From assembly GCF_022814865.1 (NCBI RefSeq), contig NZ_JAKVRD010000012.1, forward strand, positions 1 to 64,000: a DNA stretch of 64,000 bases, in the 5' to 3' direction. Under the pieces are notes generated by a model. That model did not search any database. It had not been told where the DNA came from and worked only from the letters and a program-made list of their open reading frames with translations. Of this stretch, positions 16,519 to 25,256 are shown piece after piece; position 1 is the stretch's first letter; each line of letters starts with the position of its first letter. Source of the stretch: Shimia aestuarii. GTDB taxonomy: Bacteria; Pseudomonadota; Alphaproteobacteria; Rhodobacterales; Rhodobacteraceae. The translations under genes and the position numbers were made by a program.

Positions 16519-17154
16519 ATGATCGGGCTTTCACCATATTGGCTGTTGAGGCAGGCCCTACTGCTTGGGTGCATCCTGTTGTTGTGCACTATGGCGCCGC
16601 ATGTGGCCAGCGCGGATCCTTCACTCGATCTCATCGAATCCAAGGAGACAAAGCGCCTCCCGGTTGTTCAGCCGAAATGGCCACGTCCGAACGATGCCGG
16701 GCAGGTCTTCTACATCCAGAGGTCCATGAACCCTAATACCGTGGTCTATCGTGCGCGATATGATGCCTCGGGTGATTTGATATCCAGCCGTCCTTTGGAT
16801 GCCTATTGGAGGCGCTATGCCGAAGAAGGGCAAACGCGCCGACTGAAGGTGGTCGAGCGGTTGTTTGCATATGGTATCTCGGCACGCGCGCTTCGCAGCG
16901 GTGAAGGCTTCGCCGCGCGCTTTGCAGCTCTTCCGAAGCTCGCGCCCGAACTGCGTCAGGAAGCACCGTTTAAATCGGCGCTTTGGGTGCGTATTCAGGG
17001 GCGTGAGTATCGGTTGATCTACGGGTATCTCGATCTGGACGAAAGTGGCCTGATTGCCAAAGTTGTTCGCCTTCGCCTATTTACATTCGATCCTAAAAAG
17101 GATGCATACGTGACGCACATGATTTCCGTTTCGGGTGGAGACATTCGCCAATGA
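16519..17154 (+). CDS. DUF4833 family exported protein
   Basis: 211 aa. A basic start and hydrophobic stretch (LLLGCILLLCTMAPHVASA) form a signal peptide; the mature part contains GQVFYIQRSMNPNTVVYRARYD, RPLDAYWRRYAEEG and a C-terminal KKDAYVTHMISVSGGDI, as in DUF4833. Function unknown. Five bases after the oxoamine synthase and overlapping ino1 by 4 bases, so it is part of the same lipid operon and acts in the periplasm or at the inner membrane outer face. Confidence 0.75.
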   Translation: MIGLSPYWLLRQALLLGCILLLCTMAPHVASADPSLDLIESKETKRLPVVQPKWPRPNDAGQVFYIQRSMNPNTVVYRARYDASGDLISSRPLDAYWRRYAEEGQTRRLKVVERLFAYGISARALRSGEGFAARFAALPKLAPELRQEAPFKSALWVRIQGREYRLIYGYLDLDESGLIAKVVRLRLFTFDPKKDAYVTHMISVSGGDIRQ

Positions 17155-18263
17155 CTGCTCAAGAATCCAAGTTTATTCGCACCGCGATTGTCGGTGTCGG
17201 CAATTGCGCCAGCTCTCTCATTCAGGGGGTGAGCTATTGCCGTGCAAGGGGCGAAGACGCTGTCGGCGTGAGTTTCCCTGAGCTCGCGGGCTATACGCCT
17301 GCGGATGTTGAACTTGTAGCCGGGTTTGACGTAGACGCGCGCAAGGTCGGTCGGACACTCGGCGAAGCGGCGATGGCAGCCCCGAACTGCACCGAGCGGT
17401 TCTACACAGAGTTGAGCGATCAGACCGCGACAGTACACCGAGGGCCTGATCTCGACGGTGTCGCGGCGCACATGCTTGCCCGCCCTGAAGATCGTAGTTT
17501 CCGGCTTTCAGATACACCGGCTCTGGACAAGGATGAGATCATTGCGATCCTGAAGGAGACGGCTGCGGAGGTCATGATTATCTTCTTGCCTGTCGGATCG
17601 CAGAAAGCAGTCGAGTTCTATGTTGAGTGTGCGCTTGAAGCGGGCGTTGCCGTCGTGAACGGCATTCCGGTCTTCATTGCGTCCAACCCCGTGTGGGCCG
17701 CACGTTTCGAAAAGGCCGGCATTCCCTGTCTCGGCGACGATTTTAAAGCACAGCTTGGCGCGACAATCGTGCACCGCACGCTTGCCAATCTTGCAGAGAT
17801 GCGTGGTGTGGAAATCGACCGAACCTATCAGCTCAACGTGGGCGGCAACACTGACTTCCTCAATATGTCGGAGCAGGCCCGCCTGACGAGCAAACGCGAG
17901 AGCAAGACAGAAGCGGTACAGGCCGTTATGGAAGATCGTCTTGCGGATGATGACATTCGTATTGGGCCGTCTGACTACATCCCTTGGCTCAATGATCGCA
18001 AGGTCGCGTATGTGCGGCTTGAAGGTCGTTTGTTCGGAGGGGCTCGGACGAATATTGAACTTCGTCTCGACGTAGAAGATAGTCCAAACGCGGCCGCAGA
18101 AGCGCTCACAGCAATCCGGTGTGCGCGTATCGCTCGGGACCGTGGACTCTCTGGTCCGGTAAATGCTGCGAGCGCGTTTCTGTTCAAGCACCCGCCTGAA
18201 CAGGTTGAAGATACTAACGCGCATGACCTCGTGCTGAAATTCGCCGCAGGCGAAGACGTGTAA
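17151..18263 (+). CDS. ino1: Inositol-3-phosphate synthase
   Basis: 370 aa. NAD fold RTAIVGVGNCASSLIQGV at the N terminus, FLPVGSQKAVEFYVECALEAGVAVVNGIPVFIAS, GDDFKAQLGATIVHRTLANL, QLNVGGNTDFLNM and SKRESKT are signatures of the short (actinobacterial/archaeal-type) myo-inositol-1-phosphate synthase that converts glucose-6-phosphate to inositol-3-phosphate. In bacteria this feeds inositol phospholipids, mycothiol or compatible solutes. Here it lies between oxoamine synthase, KDSR-like and CdsA-like genes, which points to an inositol lipid headgroup. Confidence 0.95.
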   Translation: MTAQESKFIRTAIVGVGNCASSLIQGVSYCRARGEDAVGVSFPELAGYTPADVELVAGFDVDARKVGRTLGEAAMAAPNCTERFYTELSDQTATVHRGPDLDGVAAHMLARPEDRSFRLSDTPALDKDEIIAILKETAAEVMIIFLPVGSQKAVEFYVECALEAGVAVVNGIPVFIASNPVWAARFEKAGIPCLGDDFKAQLGATIVHRTLANLAEMRGVEIDRTYQLNVGGNTDFLNMSEQARLTSKRESKTEAVQAVMEDRLADDDIRIGPSDYIPWLNDRKVAYVRLEGRLFGGARTNIELRLDVEDSPNAAAEALTAIRCARIARDRGLSGPVNAASAFLFKHPPEQVEDTNAHDLVLKFAAGEDV

Positions 18264-18268
18264 GGCAT

Positions 18269-19063
18269 ATGCCCGTCGCTTACATAACCGGCGGGTCAAG
18301 TGGCATTGGCTTGGCTGCCGCACGGCAACTCGCGGAGCAGGGGTACAGCCTCGCTCTTTTCGCGCGCGGTAAAGGCCGCCTTGATGAGGCGAAAAACAGT
18401 CTTGAAACGGACTTCCCAGCTTGCCGTGTCGAGGTATTTCCGGTCGATGTGAGCGAGAAGGCTGAACTCCTACAGGCGATTCAGCGCGCGATCGCGGCGC
18501 TGGGCGTTCCTGAGGTGGCGATCGCAAGTGCAGGCGTTGCTGTTCCGGGCCTATTCATTGAACAGGACTGTGAGCTTGCAGAGCGCCATATGGCTGTCAA
18601 CTACTATGGGAGCTATCACTTTGTGAAAGCGCTTGCGCCCGAGATGGCAAAGTCGGGACATGGGCGCATCGGGTTGATATCCTCTGGCGCAGCCTTCTTT
18701 GGGATCTATGGGTATAGCGCCTATGCTCCGACGAAGTTCGCCATTCGTGCTTTGGCGGAAGTGCTGCGGATCGAGCTTGCTCCATTGGGACTCTCAGTCA
18801 CGCTTTGTTACCCGCCGGATACTGAGACCCCGCAACTTGAAGAAGAGAAACGCACCAAGCCGCGCGCGACGCAGATCATAACCGACGGTGGTGGTTTGTG
18901 GCAGCCTGAAGATGTGGCAAAGCGGCTCCTGAGAGGAATGCACCGCGGCGCAGCGACCGTTGCGATCGGTTGGCAGCTGAAGATGCTTCTTTGCTTTGGA
19001 GGCGTCCTCGCACCGGCCCTGAGATGGCATCAGAACCGGATCGTGCGCAAGGTCGAGAAATGA
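18269..19063 (+). CDS. SDR resembling 3-ketodihydrosphingosine reductase
   Basis: 264 aa. TGGSSGIG cofactor motif (7-14), ASAGV, catalytic Y152-x3-K156 in YAPTK, and the CYPPDTETPQLEEE motif at 180-193, which is characteristic of eukaryotic KDSR/TSC10 proteins rather than general SDRs. A C-terminal hydrophobic stretch (MLLCFGGVLAPALRW) could anchor it to the membrane, as in KDSR. Predicted to reduce the 3-keto product of the upstream oxoamine synthase to a sphinganine-like base. Five bases after ino1, ATGA overlap with the next gene. Confidence 0.8.
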   Translation: MPVAYITGGSSGIGLAAARQLAEQGYSLALFARGKGRLDEAKNSLETDFPACRVEVFPVDVSEKAELLQAIQRAIAALGVPEVAIASAGVAVPGLFIEQDCELAERHMAVNYYGSYHFVKALAPEMAKSGHGRIGLISSGAAFFGIYGYSAYAPTKFAIRALAEVLRIELAPLGLSVTLCYPPDTETPQLEEEKRTKPRATQIITDGGGLWQPEDVAKRLLRGMHRGAATVAIGWQLKMLLCFGGVLAPALRWHQNRIVRKVEK

Positions 19064-19944
19064 GCGGGTTGCAAGTGGGCCAATTGGCTTGGGTTGCAGC
19101 AGCATTGCTTTGCTGCGGTCTCATGGTGCTGGGCGGACTGATGCTTACACCGCGCGGCCGGCCGCTCGCAAAATCTCTGGCAGGCTCCGCTGGAAGCCTT
19201 GTTCTCACCATGGGCATTTTGTTTGCGGCGTTCCTTGGTGGAACCTGGGTGCTCGGGGCGTTCTTTCTCGCCTTGGCTGTTCGGGTCGGGTTCGAAGCGG
19301 GGAAGGTCCGTCTTGGCGAGGAAGCCAGCAAGGTGCTTGCTCTGGGAGCTGGTGGGATAGCGTTGATTGCCATGATCAGCCCGATAGGAGCGATTGCTCT
19401 CTCAGGGCTCTGGATGGTGCTGTTCGGGCGCTTGATTGGGCTGTCGTGGAGTGCAGAGAGCCGGTTCCAACCCTTTGTCGAACTGGCGGTCTATCCGGTT
19501 CTTCCGGTCGCCCTCTTGGCGCACGGTGCCCTTGATGAGGGGCTTCGACCAATCATTCTTGTTGCCTATATCCTGATCGAGACGTTTGACAGCTATGCGC
19601 TCGTGTTCGGCAAGCTTTTCGGGCGCCACAAAGCCTTTCCTCAACTTAGCCCGCGCAAGACGGTAGAAGGTCTCTTCGGCGGGGCGGTCATCCTTGTGCT
19701 GACCGTTGTCTTGGTTTCGACAGCAATGAGTCTCCCCCCTGTAGGTGCGGCAGGACTAGCAGCCTTGGTGGGTATATTGGGCCTTGCCGGAGATCTCAGT
19801 GCGTCGCGTCTCAAGCGTGTTGGTGGTGTGAAGGATTTCCCTGTGGTTCTTGGTCATCAGGGAGGTGCCCTGGATATCTTTGACAGCTGGATTGCAGCGG
19901 GTGCTGGGTTGAGTCTCTTGTCGATCCTCTTCGTACTATCATGA
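19060..19944 (+). CDS. Divergent CdsA-like phosphatidate cytidylyltransferase
   Basis: 294 aa with about eight membrane helices. The C-terminal signature SRLKRVGGVKDFPVVLGHQGG aligns with the CdsA pattern (S-x-x-KR-x4-KD-x5-GHGG-x-x-DR), and FGRHKAFPQLSPRKTVEG matches the second conserved block. However, the Arg of the DR pair is replaced (D272-I273) and the GHGG is GHQGG. It probably makes a CDP-activated lipid from a phosphatidate-like substrate for an inositol or similar headgroup, but the altered signature allows a different lipid substrate. The start ATG overlaps the SDR stop. Confidence 0.82.
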   Translation: MSGLQVGQLAWVAAALLCCGLMVLGGLMLTPRGRPLAKSLAGSAGSLVLTMGILFAAFLGGTWVLGAFFLALAVRVGFEAGKVRLGEEASKVLALGAGGIALIAMISPIGAIALSGLWMVLFGRLIGLSWSAESRFQPFVELAVYPVLPVALLAHGALDEGLRPIILVAYILIETFDSYALVFGKLFGRHKAFPQLSPRKTVEGLFGGAVILVLTVVLVSTAMSLPPVGAAGLAALVGILGLAGDLSASRLKRVGGVKDFPVVLGHQGGALDIFDSWIAAGAGLSLLSILFVLS

Positions 19945-19984
19945 TCCTCTTGCGTCCTAAGGCAGGCGCGTTGACAATCAGACT

Positions 19985-21103
19985 ATGATCCGTGTTGGCC
20001 CCGTCACTCGTATTCTCGCACGCCCCACCCTTGCAAGGCTGGGTCTCTTGTTGGTTTTGGTAGTGGCGGTGTTTCTGGCTGAGAGCTTCACCACTCTTAT
20101 GGAAGAGGCTTTGCGGTATGGCGGTGGAAGTGCTGATGTACTGCTTCTCTTGGCATATCAGGCGCCAGAGATTGTCGATCTGGCCCTTGCGCTCGGCGTC
20201 CTGATTGCGTTGTTTTTTGCGCTGTGGGACGCGCGGGATCGTGGCGAGCTCGTTGTGCTCGCGACGAGCGGCGTCGGGTGGCCAAATGTTCTCGGCTTTG
20301 CGCTTATTCTCGGGGTTCTCGGTGGGATCTTATCGATTGGCGTAGCGGGCTATGTCATTCCCACCGCGCGTTACGCCGAGCGGATTGCAATGGCGGATCT
20401 TCGATCTGACCACGTCCTGCGCGAGATCACGGCGCCCGGACCACGCAACTCGCGACAAACCATTAACAAGATGACTTACATCGCAACGCCGCCAACAGAT
20501 GAAGCCCAACTACGGGGCCAACTCTTCGCGTTCCAAATGCACCCGGATCAGTCTTGGCGCGCTGGGCAATCCCGTGATTGGGATGTCATTGGTCCCGACG
20601 AAGACGGGAACTACGTGATCAAACTCAATACGACTGTCGCGTATACCTCTCCCGGCTTTGGTTCAGAAACCGAAGAGCCGCCCGCCGTATCAACTGTGCG
20701 GGTTCGCAATACCGGGGTCGATTTTCGTATGGAGGAAGTCTTGCCAGTCGCGAAAAAAGCGCACAGGGACAACGAGAGCCCCGTGTCTCTGATGCCTGGC
20801 GTGGACCCCCGTCTGGGCAACGTCCTTACGCGCGGCCTTCTTGTGCCGATGGCGGCGCTTCTAGCGGTTGCCGCGGTTCTTGCTTCTGGCCAAAGTTTCC
20901 TGCGCTTTTTGACGCTACCCGCTGCAGCGTTGCTTCTGCTGTTGTTTGATGTGCTGGGGCGAACCGTAGTGCGCGATCTTCTTGATGTTTTGCCTTTCTG
21001 GCAGTTGGTGTGCGGGGCATGCCTCGCCTATCTCGGCCCTTCGCTCGCGTTCGTGTTGATGAGAGGCGAGGCCGTGATGCTTCCCGTTCGGGGTAAGACA
21101 TGA
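19985..21103 (+). CDS. LptF/LptG (YjgP/YjgQ)-family permease, first copy
   Basis: 372 aa. Three N-terminal helices (LGLLLVLVVAVFLAESFTTL; VDLALALGVLIALFFALWDARDRGELVVLATSGV; FALILGVLGGILSIGVAGYVI), a periplasmic domain of about 140 residues and three C-terminal helices, the topology of LptF/LptG, which extract LPS from the inner membrane. Canonical lptFG in this group usually lie near pepA and lptD; here the pair follows lipid synthesis genes, so I infer a dedicated paralogue. No LptB ATPase gene is adjacent, so it would borrow one. Forty bases after the CdsA-like gene. Confidence 0.8.
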   Translation: MIRVGPVTRILARPTLARLGLLLVLVVAVFLAESFTTLMEEALRYGGGSADVLLLLAYQAPEIVDLALALGVLIALFFALWDARDRGELVVLATSGVGWPNVLGFALILGVLGGILSIGVAGYVIPTARYAERIAMADLRSDHVLREITAPGPRNSRQTINKMTYIATPPTDEAQLRGQLFAFQMHPDQSWRAGQSRDWDVIGPDEDGNYVIKLNTTVAYTSPGFGSETEEPPAVSTVRVRNTGVDFRMEEVLPVAKKAHRDNESPVSLMPGVDPRLGNVLTRGLLVPMAALLAVAAVLASGQSFLRFLTLPAAALLLLLFDVLGRTVVRDLLDVLPFWQLVCGACLAYLGPSLAFVLMRGEAVMLPVRGKT

Positions 21104-22269
21104 ACTTGCGGGCCCATATTGGAACTGCCGCGCGGCAGATCATCCTCTTGCATCTACGTATGATCGGTTTCGTGATGTTCGTCTTGCTAACGGTGGCAAT
21201 TGCGATCGATCTGACCAACAACTTGGAAGATGTGCGTCGCCATGCAGAGCAAGCGGGTGCTCCTTTCGTGCCACTTCTGGCGAAGTATCTCGGGTATCGA
21301 GCGATCGACATTGTGACGCGGTTGTTGCCGATGGCGAGCCTCGCGGGGGCATTCTTGGCCGAGCTCTTGCGGCATCAACGGATGGAGAATGTTATTCTTT
21401 CCGCAGCGGGTGCCGGTCCCAGTCTCGTCTACGGGGCGCTTCTGACAGTGGCGCTGCTTATCGGGTCCGTCCAGGCGAGTTTGGAGGGGTGGTTGCGGCC
21501 CACCGCGATCTGGGCGCAGGTAGACCTCGATTTGGGTTCATATGCGGGGCGCTTTCGGCGCGGCTTGATTGGTCCCGAATGGTTCACGGATGAGACCCGC
21601 GCCATCCGCGCCAAAGTCATGCGTAGCGATGTTCCTGAACTTCGCGACGTGATGGTCTTTGACGGTATCGAGCAGGAAACCCTGAACAGCATCGTCTTTG
21701 CCGAGACTGCGGTGCCGGGCGATACACCGACGGCTTGGATTCTACGAGATGTCGTGCTCTGGAAAGGGGAACCGGGAGCGGTCATGCAGCCGGAGCAACT
21801 GGAGAGCCTTGAGATGGTGTTTCCGCTCTTGCCGACCCATCTTCAATATCATGGGGTGCTCGGGTTCTATCTTCCGAGTGCCCCACTTCGAGAGATCGCG
21901 GATTTTCGGGAACGTGCTCAGTGGGCCGACGCCGAAACGGCCGTGGCGCGGAGGTATCTTGCGTTCTTGCTTCCCGGTGTCTTCGCATTCCTTGGAGCGA
22001 CCTTGTCGCAGGCCGCGCGGAGCGGACGGTTCATTTCCTGGTGGCGCCTCCTGCCGCTTGGCACGACGGGATATGTCACATTGGTATCGGTCAAGTCCTT
22101 TTGGGCGCTGGGTGAGTTTGGGGTGCTTGCGCCTTGGTTCTCTGCCGGTGCGCCTCTCGTGTTCGCCTTTTTACTTGCCTGCCTTATCCAGTTGGCCCTG
22201 ATGGGGCGGCTGTACTCTCCGCATCGTCGCCGAGCATACGAACCTCTCGTTGAGGAAAAGGAATACTGA
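21100..22269 (+). CDS. LptF/LptG (YjgP/YjgQ)-family permease, second copy
   Basis: 389 aa. Same topology as its partner: helices at about residues 15-40, 60-90 and 100-122, a soluble beta domain from about 125 to 290, and helices near 290-380. ATGA overlap with the previous gene indicates a heteromeric pair. Last gene of the operon. Its last 86 bases overlap, in antisense, the 3' end of the MscS gene. Confidence 0.8.
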   Translation: MNLRAHIGTAARQIILLHLRMIGFVMFVLLTVAIAIDLTNNLEDVRRHAEQAGAPFVPLLAKYLGYRAIDIVTRLLPMASLAGAFLAELLRHQRMENVILSAAGAGPSLVYGALLTVALLIGSVQASLEGWLRPTAIWAQVDLDLGSYAGRFRRGLIGPEWFTDETRAIRAKVMRSDVPELRDVMVFDGIEQETLNSIVFAETAVPGDTPTAWILRDVVLWKGEPGAVMQPEQLESLEMVFPLLPTHLQYHGVLGFYLPSAPLREIADFRERAQWADAETAVARRYLAFLLPGVFAFLGATLSQAARSGRFISWWRLLPLGTTGYVTLVSVKSFWALGEFGVLAPWFSAGAPLVFAFLLACLIQLALMGRLYSPHRRRAYEPLVEEKEY

Positions 22270-23602
22270 TGCCGTTGTCCTGAAACGCGTCCCAGAGTGC
22301 CAAGAAGACGTTGCCGCGGATGTTTGTCAGGCCACCAGTCGGATCTTCGATCCAGAAGCGGAGGATATAGTCGACCGAACTGTCTCCAAAACCAACGATG
22401 TGGCAGACGGGCGCCTTCGGATGAGCGAGCACACGTTCTACACTCTTTGCAGCATCGATTGCGATGCTGCGTACTTTGTGGGGGTCGTCGCTATAGGCCG
22501 TTCCAAAGTGGATATCGAGGCGGACAAAGGCATTTGAATGCGACCAGTTCACGACCTGACCGGTGATGAGATCCTCGTTCGGAATGAGGTATTCGCGCCC
22601 GTCTCTGGTCACCACACTGACATAGCGTGCGCCTAGGCTATTGATCCAGCCGAAGGTCTCTCCAAGACTGATCACATCACCGGGTTTGATCGACTTGTCG
22701 AGGAGAATGATGATGCCCGAGACGAGATTGGAGACGACCTTCTGAAGCCCGAAGCCTAGCCCGACCCCAATGAAACCGGACATGAAGGCGAGGCCGCGCA
22801 TGTCGAAGCCGATCATTTCCATACCGATCAGGAAGGCGCCAGCATAAAGCAACACCTGGAGGAACTTCACGAAAAGCACCTGCATAGATGGTGATATGTC
22901 GGGGTTGCTGCGAATACGTTCCGCGGAATGGCGCGATAGGAAACGAGCAAGCGCTAGAGTCAGGCCAAGCATCACAGCGGCTTGCAATACGATCCAGAGG
23001 GAAATGCTGGTCTCACCTACGGAGAATGCGATCTTCTCGAGAAGCTGAACTGCCTCTTCCGAGAGGCCTAAAATGGTCAGGGTGACCCAAATCCAGGCTC
23101 CGTAGCGAAGCGTGGCGCGCAGAAAGGCGTTCTGAACCACACGGAGAACGAGTACAACAACGAGCCAAGCGGTCGACAAGTTCGCCAAGACACCTAGTAG
23201 ATAGGATCGGCTCGGCCAGGTCGTCTCGCGCATGATGAGCACGGCAATCCAGATAAGTACCACGAAGACGATCAGTCCGAGCCGTCGATGGGCCATCACG
23301 AGGTATCGGTAGCGCCATTTCGGCCAGCCTTCCCGCGCTTTAAGCCATTCGTATAGGCGTGGCTTCAGGAAGCGAGAGATGAGATAGGCGGTGGCAAACA
23401 GGCCAAGTGCGATCGCGGCTTGATATGCATTCCATGGGCGCATGAGGCCGGTGCTGAAATCCAGAACCTGTTCCCAGACGCCGAGCGCAATCTCGCGTGC
23501 GTTCGGATCAGGCAGAGATTGGGCAGCTCCTTCTGCCAACTGGTTCAGTGGAGATGCGGATGCAGATGGTATTTCGGTTCCGGTCGTCGTTACTTCGGTC
23601 AT
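22184..23602 (-). CDS. MscS-type mechanosensitive channel
   Basis: 472 aa. About five N-terminal helices precede the MscS core: the pore helix region GLAFMSGFIGVGLGFGLQKVVSNLVSGIIILLDKSIKPGD (Gly-rich TM3 then the beta domain) and the C-terminal beta/alpha-beta domain with RDGREYLIPNEDLITGQVVNWSHSN. Such channels open under membrane tension to release osmolytes. Divergent from leuC. The tail overlaps the convergent LptG-like gene by 86 bases. Confidence 0.93.
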   Translation of the reverse strand: MTEVTTTGTEIPSASASPLNQLAEGAAQSLPDPNAREIALGVWEQVLDFSTGLMRPWNAYQAAIALGLFATAYLISRFLKPRLYEWLKAREGWPKWRYRYLVMAHRRLGLIVFVVLIWIAVLIMRETTWPSRSYLLGVLANLSTAWLVVVLVLRVVQNAFLRATLRYGAWIWVTLTILGLSEEAVQLLEKIAFSVGETSISLWIVLQAAVMLGLTLALARFLSRHSAERIRSNPDISPSMQVLFVKFLQVLLYAGAFLIGMEMIGFDMRGLAFMSGFIGVGLGFGLQKVVSNLVSGIIILLDKSIKPGDVISLGETFGWINSLGARYVSVVTRDGREYLIPNEDLITGQVVNWSHSNAFVRLDIHFGTAYSDDPHKVRSIAIDAAKSVERVLAHPKAPVCHIVGFGDSSVDYILRFWIEDPTGGLTNIRGNVFLALWDAFQDNGISIPFPQREVRMLGDDAESTAAPSGPTG

Positions 23603-23852
23603 GGTCTTCCCTGATGCACATGTAGCGTTGCATGGCTTGCCCCCTTGCTACAAGGCTTTCCGGCAGTTCCTCTTGCGAGACTCAGTCAACGGGTATATCT
23701 CGTCACGCATGACACGGATTTTCGACATGGATGACCGCGCACGCCTGCCTTGGCGTTTTTTTGGCGCGACGCTGACCGTTCTCGCTCGTCTATAAGGCGC
23801 GCCCAATCCTGTTGCCCAATCAAAACTCATGACAATCCAGGGGAGAGGACCG

Positions 23853-25256
23853 ATGTCCCCCAAGACACTCTATGACAAAATCTGGGACGCACATGTCGCC
23901 CATGAAGCCGAAGACGGAACCTGCCTGCTCTATATCGACCGTCACCTCGTCCACGAAGTGACATCGCCGCAGGCTTTCGAGGGCCTTCGTATGGCGGGCC
24001 GTGGCGTGCGCGCACCGGAAAAAACGATCGCAGTGCCGGATCACAACGTGCCAACTACGCTTGATCGTGCCAAAGGCATCGATAACGAAGAAAGCCGTAT
24101 TCAGGTCGACGCGCTCGACACGAATGCCAAGGAATTCGGCATCAACTACTACCCGGTGTCCGACGTGCGCCAAGGTATCGTGCACATCGTTGGCCCGGAA
24201 CAAGGCTGGACGCTTCCCGGTATGACCGTGGTCTGTGGTGACTCACACACCGCTACGCATGGGGCCTTCGGTGCTCTTGCACACGGGATCGGCACCTCTG
24301 AGGTAGAGCACGTTCTGGCAACCCAGACGTTGATTCAGAAGAAATCGAAGAACATGAAGGTCGAGATCACGGGCAAGCTGAAGCCAGGCGTGACCCCGAA
24401 AGACGTGACCCTCGCCATCATCGGCGTGACGGGGACTGCGGGCGGTACGGGCTACGTGATCGAATACTGTGGTGACGTGATCCGCGACATGTCGATGGAA
24501 GGCCGGATGACCGTTTGCAATATGGCGATCGAAGGTGGAGCGCGTGCGGGTCTGATCGCACCGGATGAGACTACCTTTGAATATGTCAAAGGCCGCCCCC
24601 ACGCGCCCAAGGCCGGTCAGTATGAGCAGGCTGTCGCGTACTGGAAGACGCTCTTCACCGACGAAGGTGCCGAATTCGACAAGGTCGTGACTCTGCGTGG
24701 CGAAGATATCGAGCCCGTCGTAACTTGGGGAACATCACCCGAGGATGTGCTGCCGATCACTGCGGTTGTGCCGAAGCCCGAGGATTTCTCTGGTGGCAAG
24801 ATCGACGCTGCACGTCGTGCAATCGAGTATATGGGCCTGACCCCGGGTCAGAAGTTGACTGATATCGAGATTGACACCGTCTTCATCGGCTCCTGCACCA
24901 ACGGGCGTATTGAAGATCTGCGCGCCGTTGCGGACATCGTGAAGGGCAAAAAGGTCAAAGATGGAATGCGCGCCATGATCGTGCCGGGCTCTGGCCTCGT
25001 GCGAGCGCAGGCCGAAGAAGAGGGCCTCGCAGACATCTTCAAGGAGGCTGGCTTTGAATGGCGCCTTGCTGGATGTTCCATGTGCCTTGCCATGAACCCT
25101 GATCAGCTTGCTCCCGAGGAGCGCTGTGCTTCGACATCGAACCGCAACTTCGAAGGGCGTCAGGGTTACAAGGGGCGGACGCACCTTGTATCGCCGGCAA
25201 TGGCCGCTGCGGCTGCGTTGACTGGCAAGCTGACTGACGTGCGGGAGATGATGTAA
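23853..25256 (+). CDS. leuC: 3-isopropylmalate dehydratase large subunit
   Basis: 467 aa from ATG 23853, chosen because GAGAGGA lies five bases upstream; an in-frame ATG 24 bases earlier has no site. Aconitase-family motifs are [33 protein letters not shown], and the three [4Fe-4S] cysteines in GSCTNGR and [12 protein letters not shown]. Second step of leucine synthesis with LeuD. The stop overlaps by one base (TAATG) with an unexpected glycosyltransferase gene that separates it from leuD. Confidence 0.98.
   Translation: MSPKTLYDKIWDAHVAHEAEDGTCLLYIDRHLVHEVTSPQAFEGLRMAGRGVRAPEKTIAVPDHNVPTTLDRAKGIDNEESRIQVDALDTNAKEFGINYYPVSDVRQGIVHIVGPEQGWTLPGMTVVCGDSHTATHGAFGALAHGIGTSEVEHVLATQTLIQKKSKNMKVEITGKLKPGVTPKDVTLAIIGVTGTAGGTGYVIEYCGDVIRDMSMEGRMTVCNMAIEGGARAGLIAPDETTFEYVKGRPHAPKAGQYEQAVAYWKTLFTDEGAEFDKVVTLRGEDIEPVVTWGTSPEDVLPITAVVPKPEDFSGGKIDAARRAIEYMGLTPGQKLTDIEIDTVFIGSCTNGRIEDLRAVADIVKGKKVKDGMRAMIVPGSGLVRAQAEEEGLADIFKEAGFEWRLAGCSMCLAMNPDQLAPEERCASTSNRNFEGRQGYKGRTHLVSPAMAAAAALTGKLTDVREMM

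Noticed and set aside
23708-23795. Possible leucine leader peptide upstream of leuC
   Set aside because: The 28-codon frame has only scattered Leu codons, and no alternative hairpins typical of attenuation were visible.
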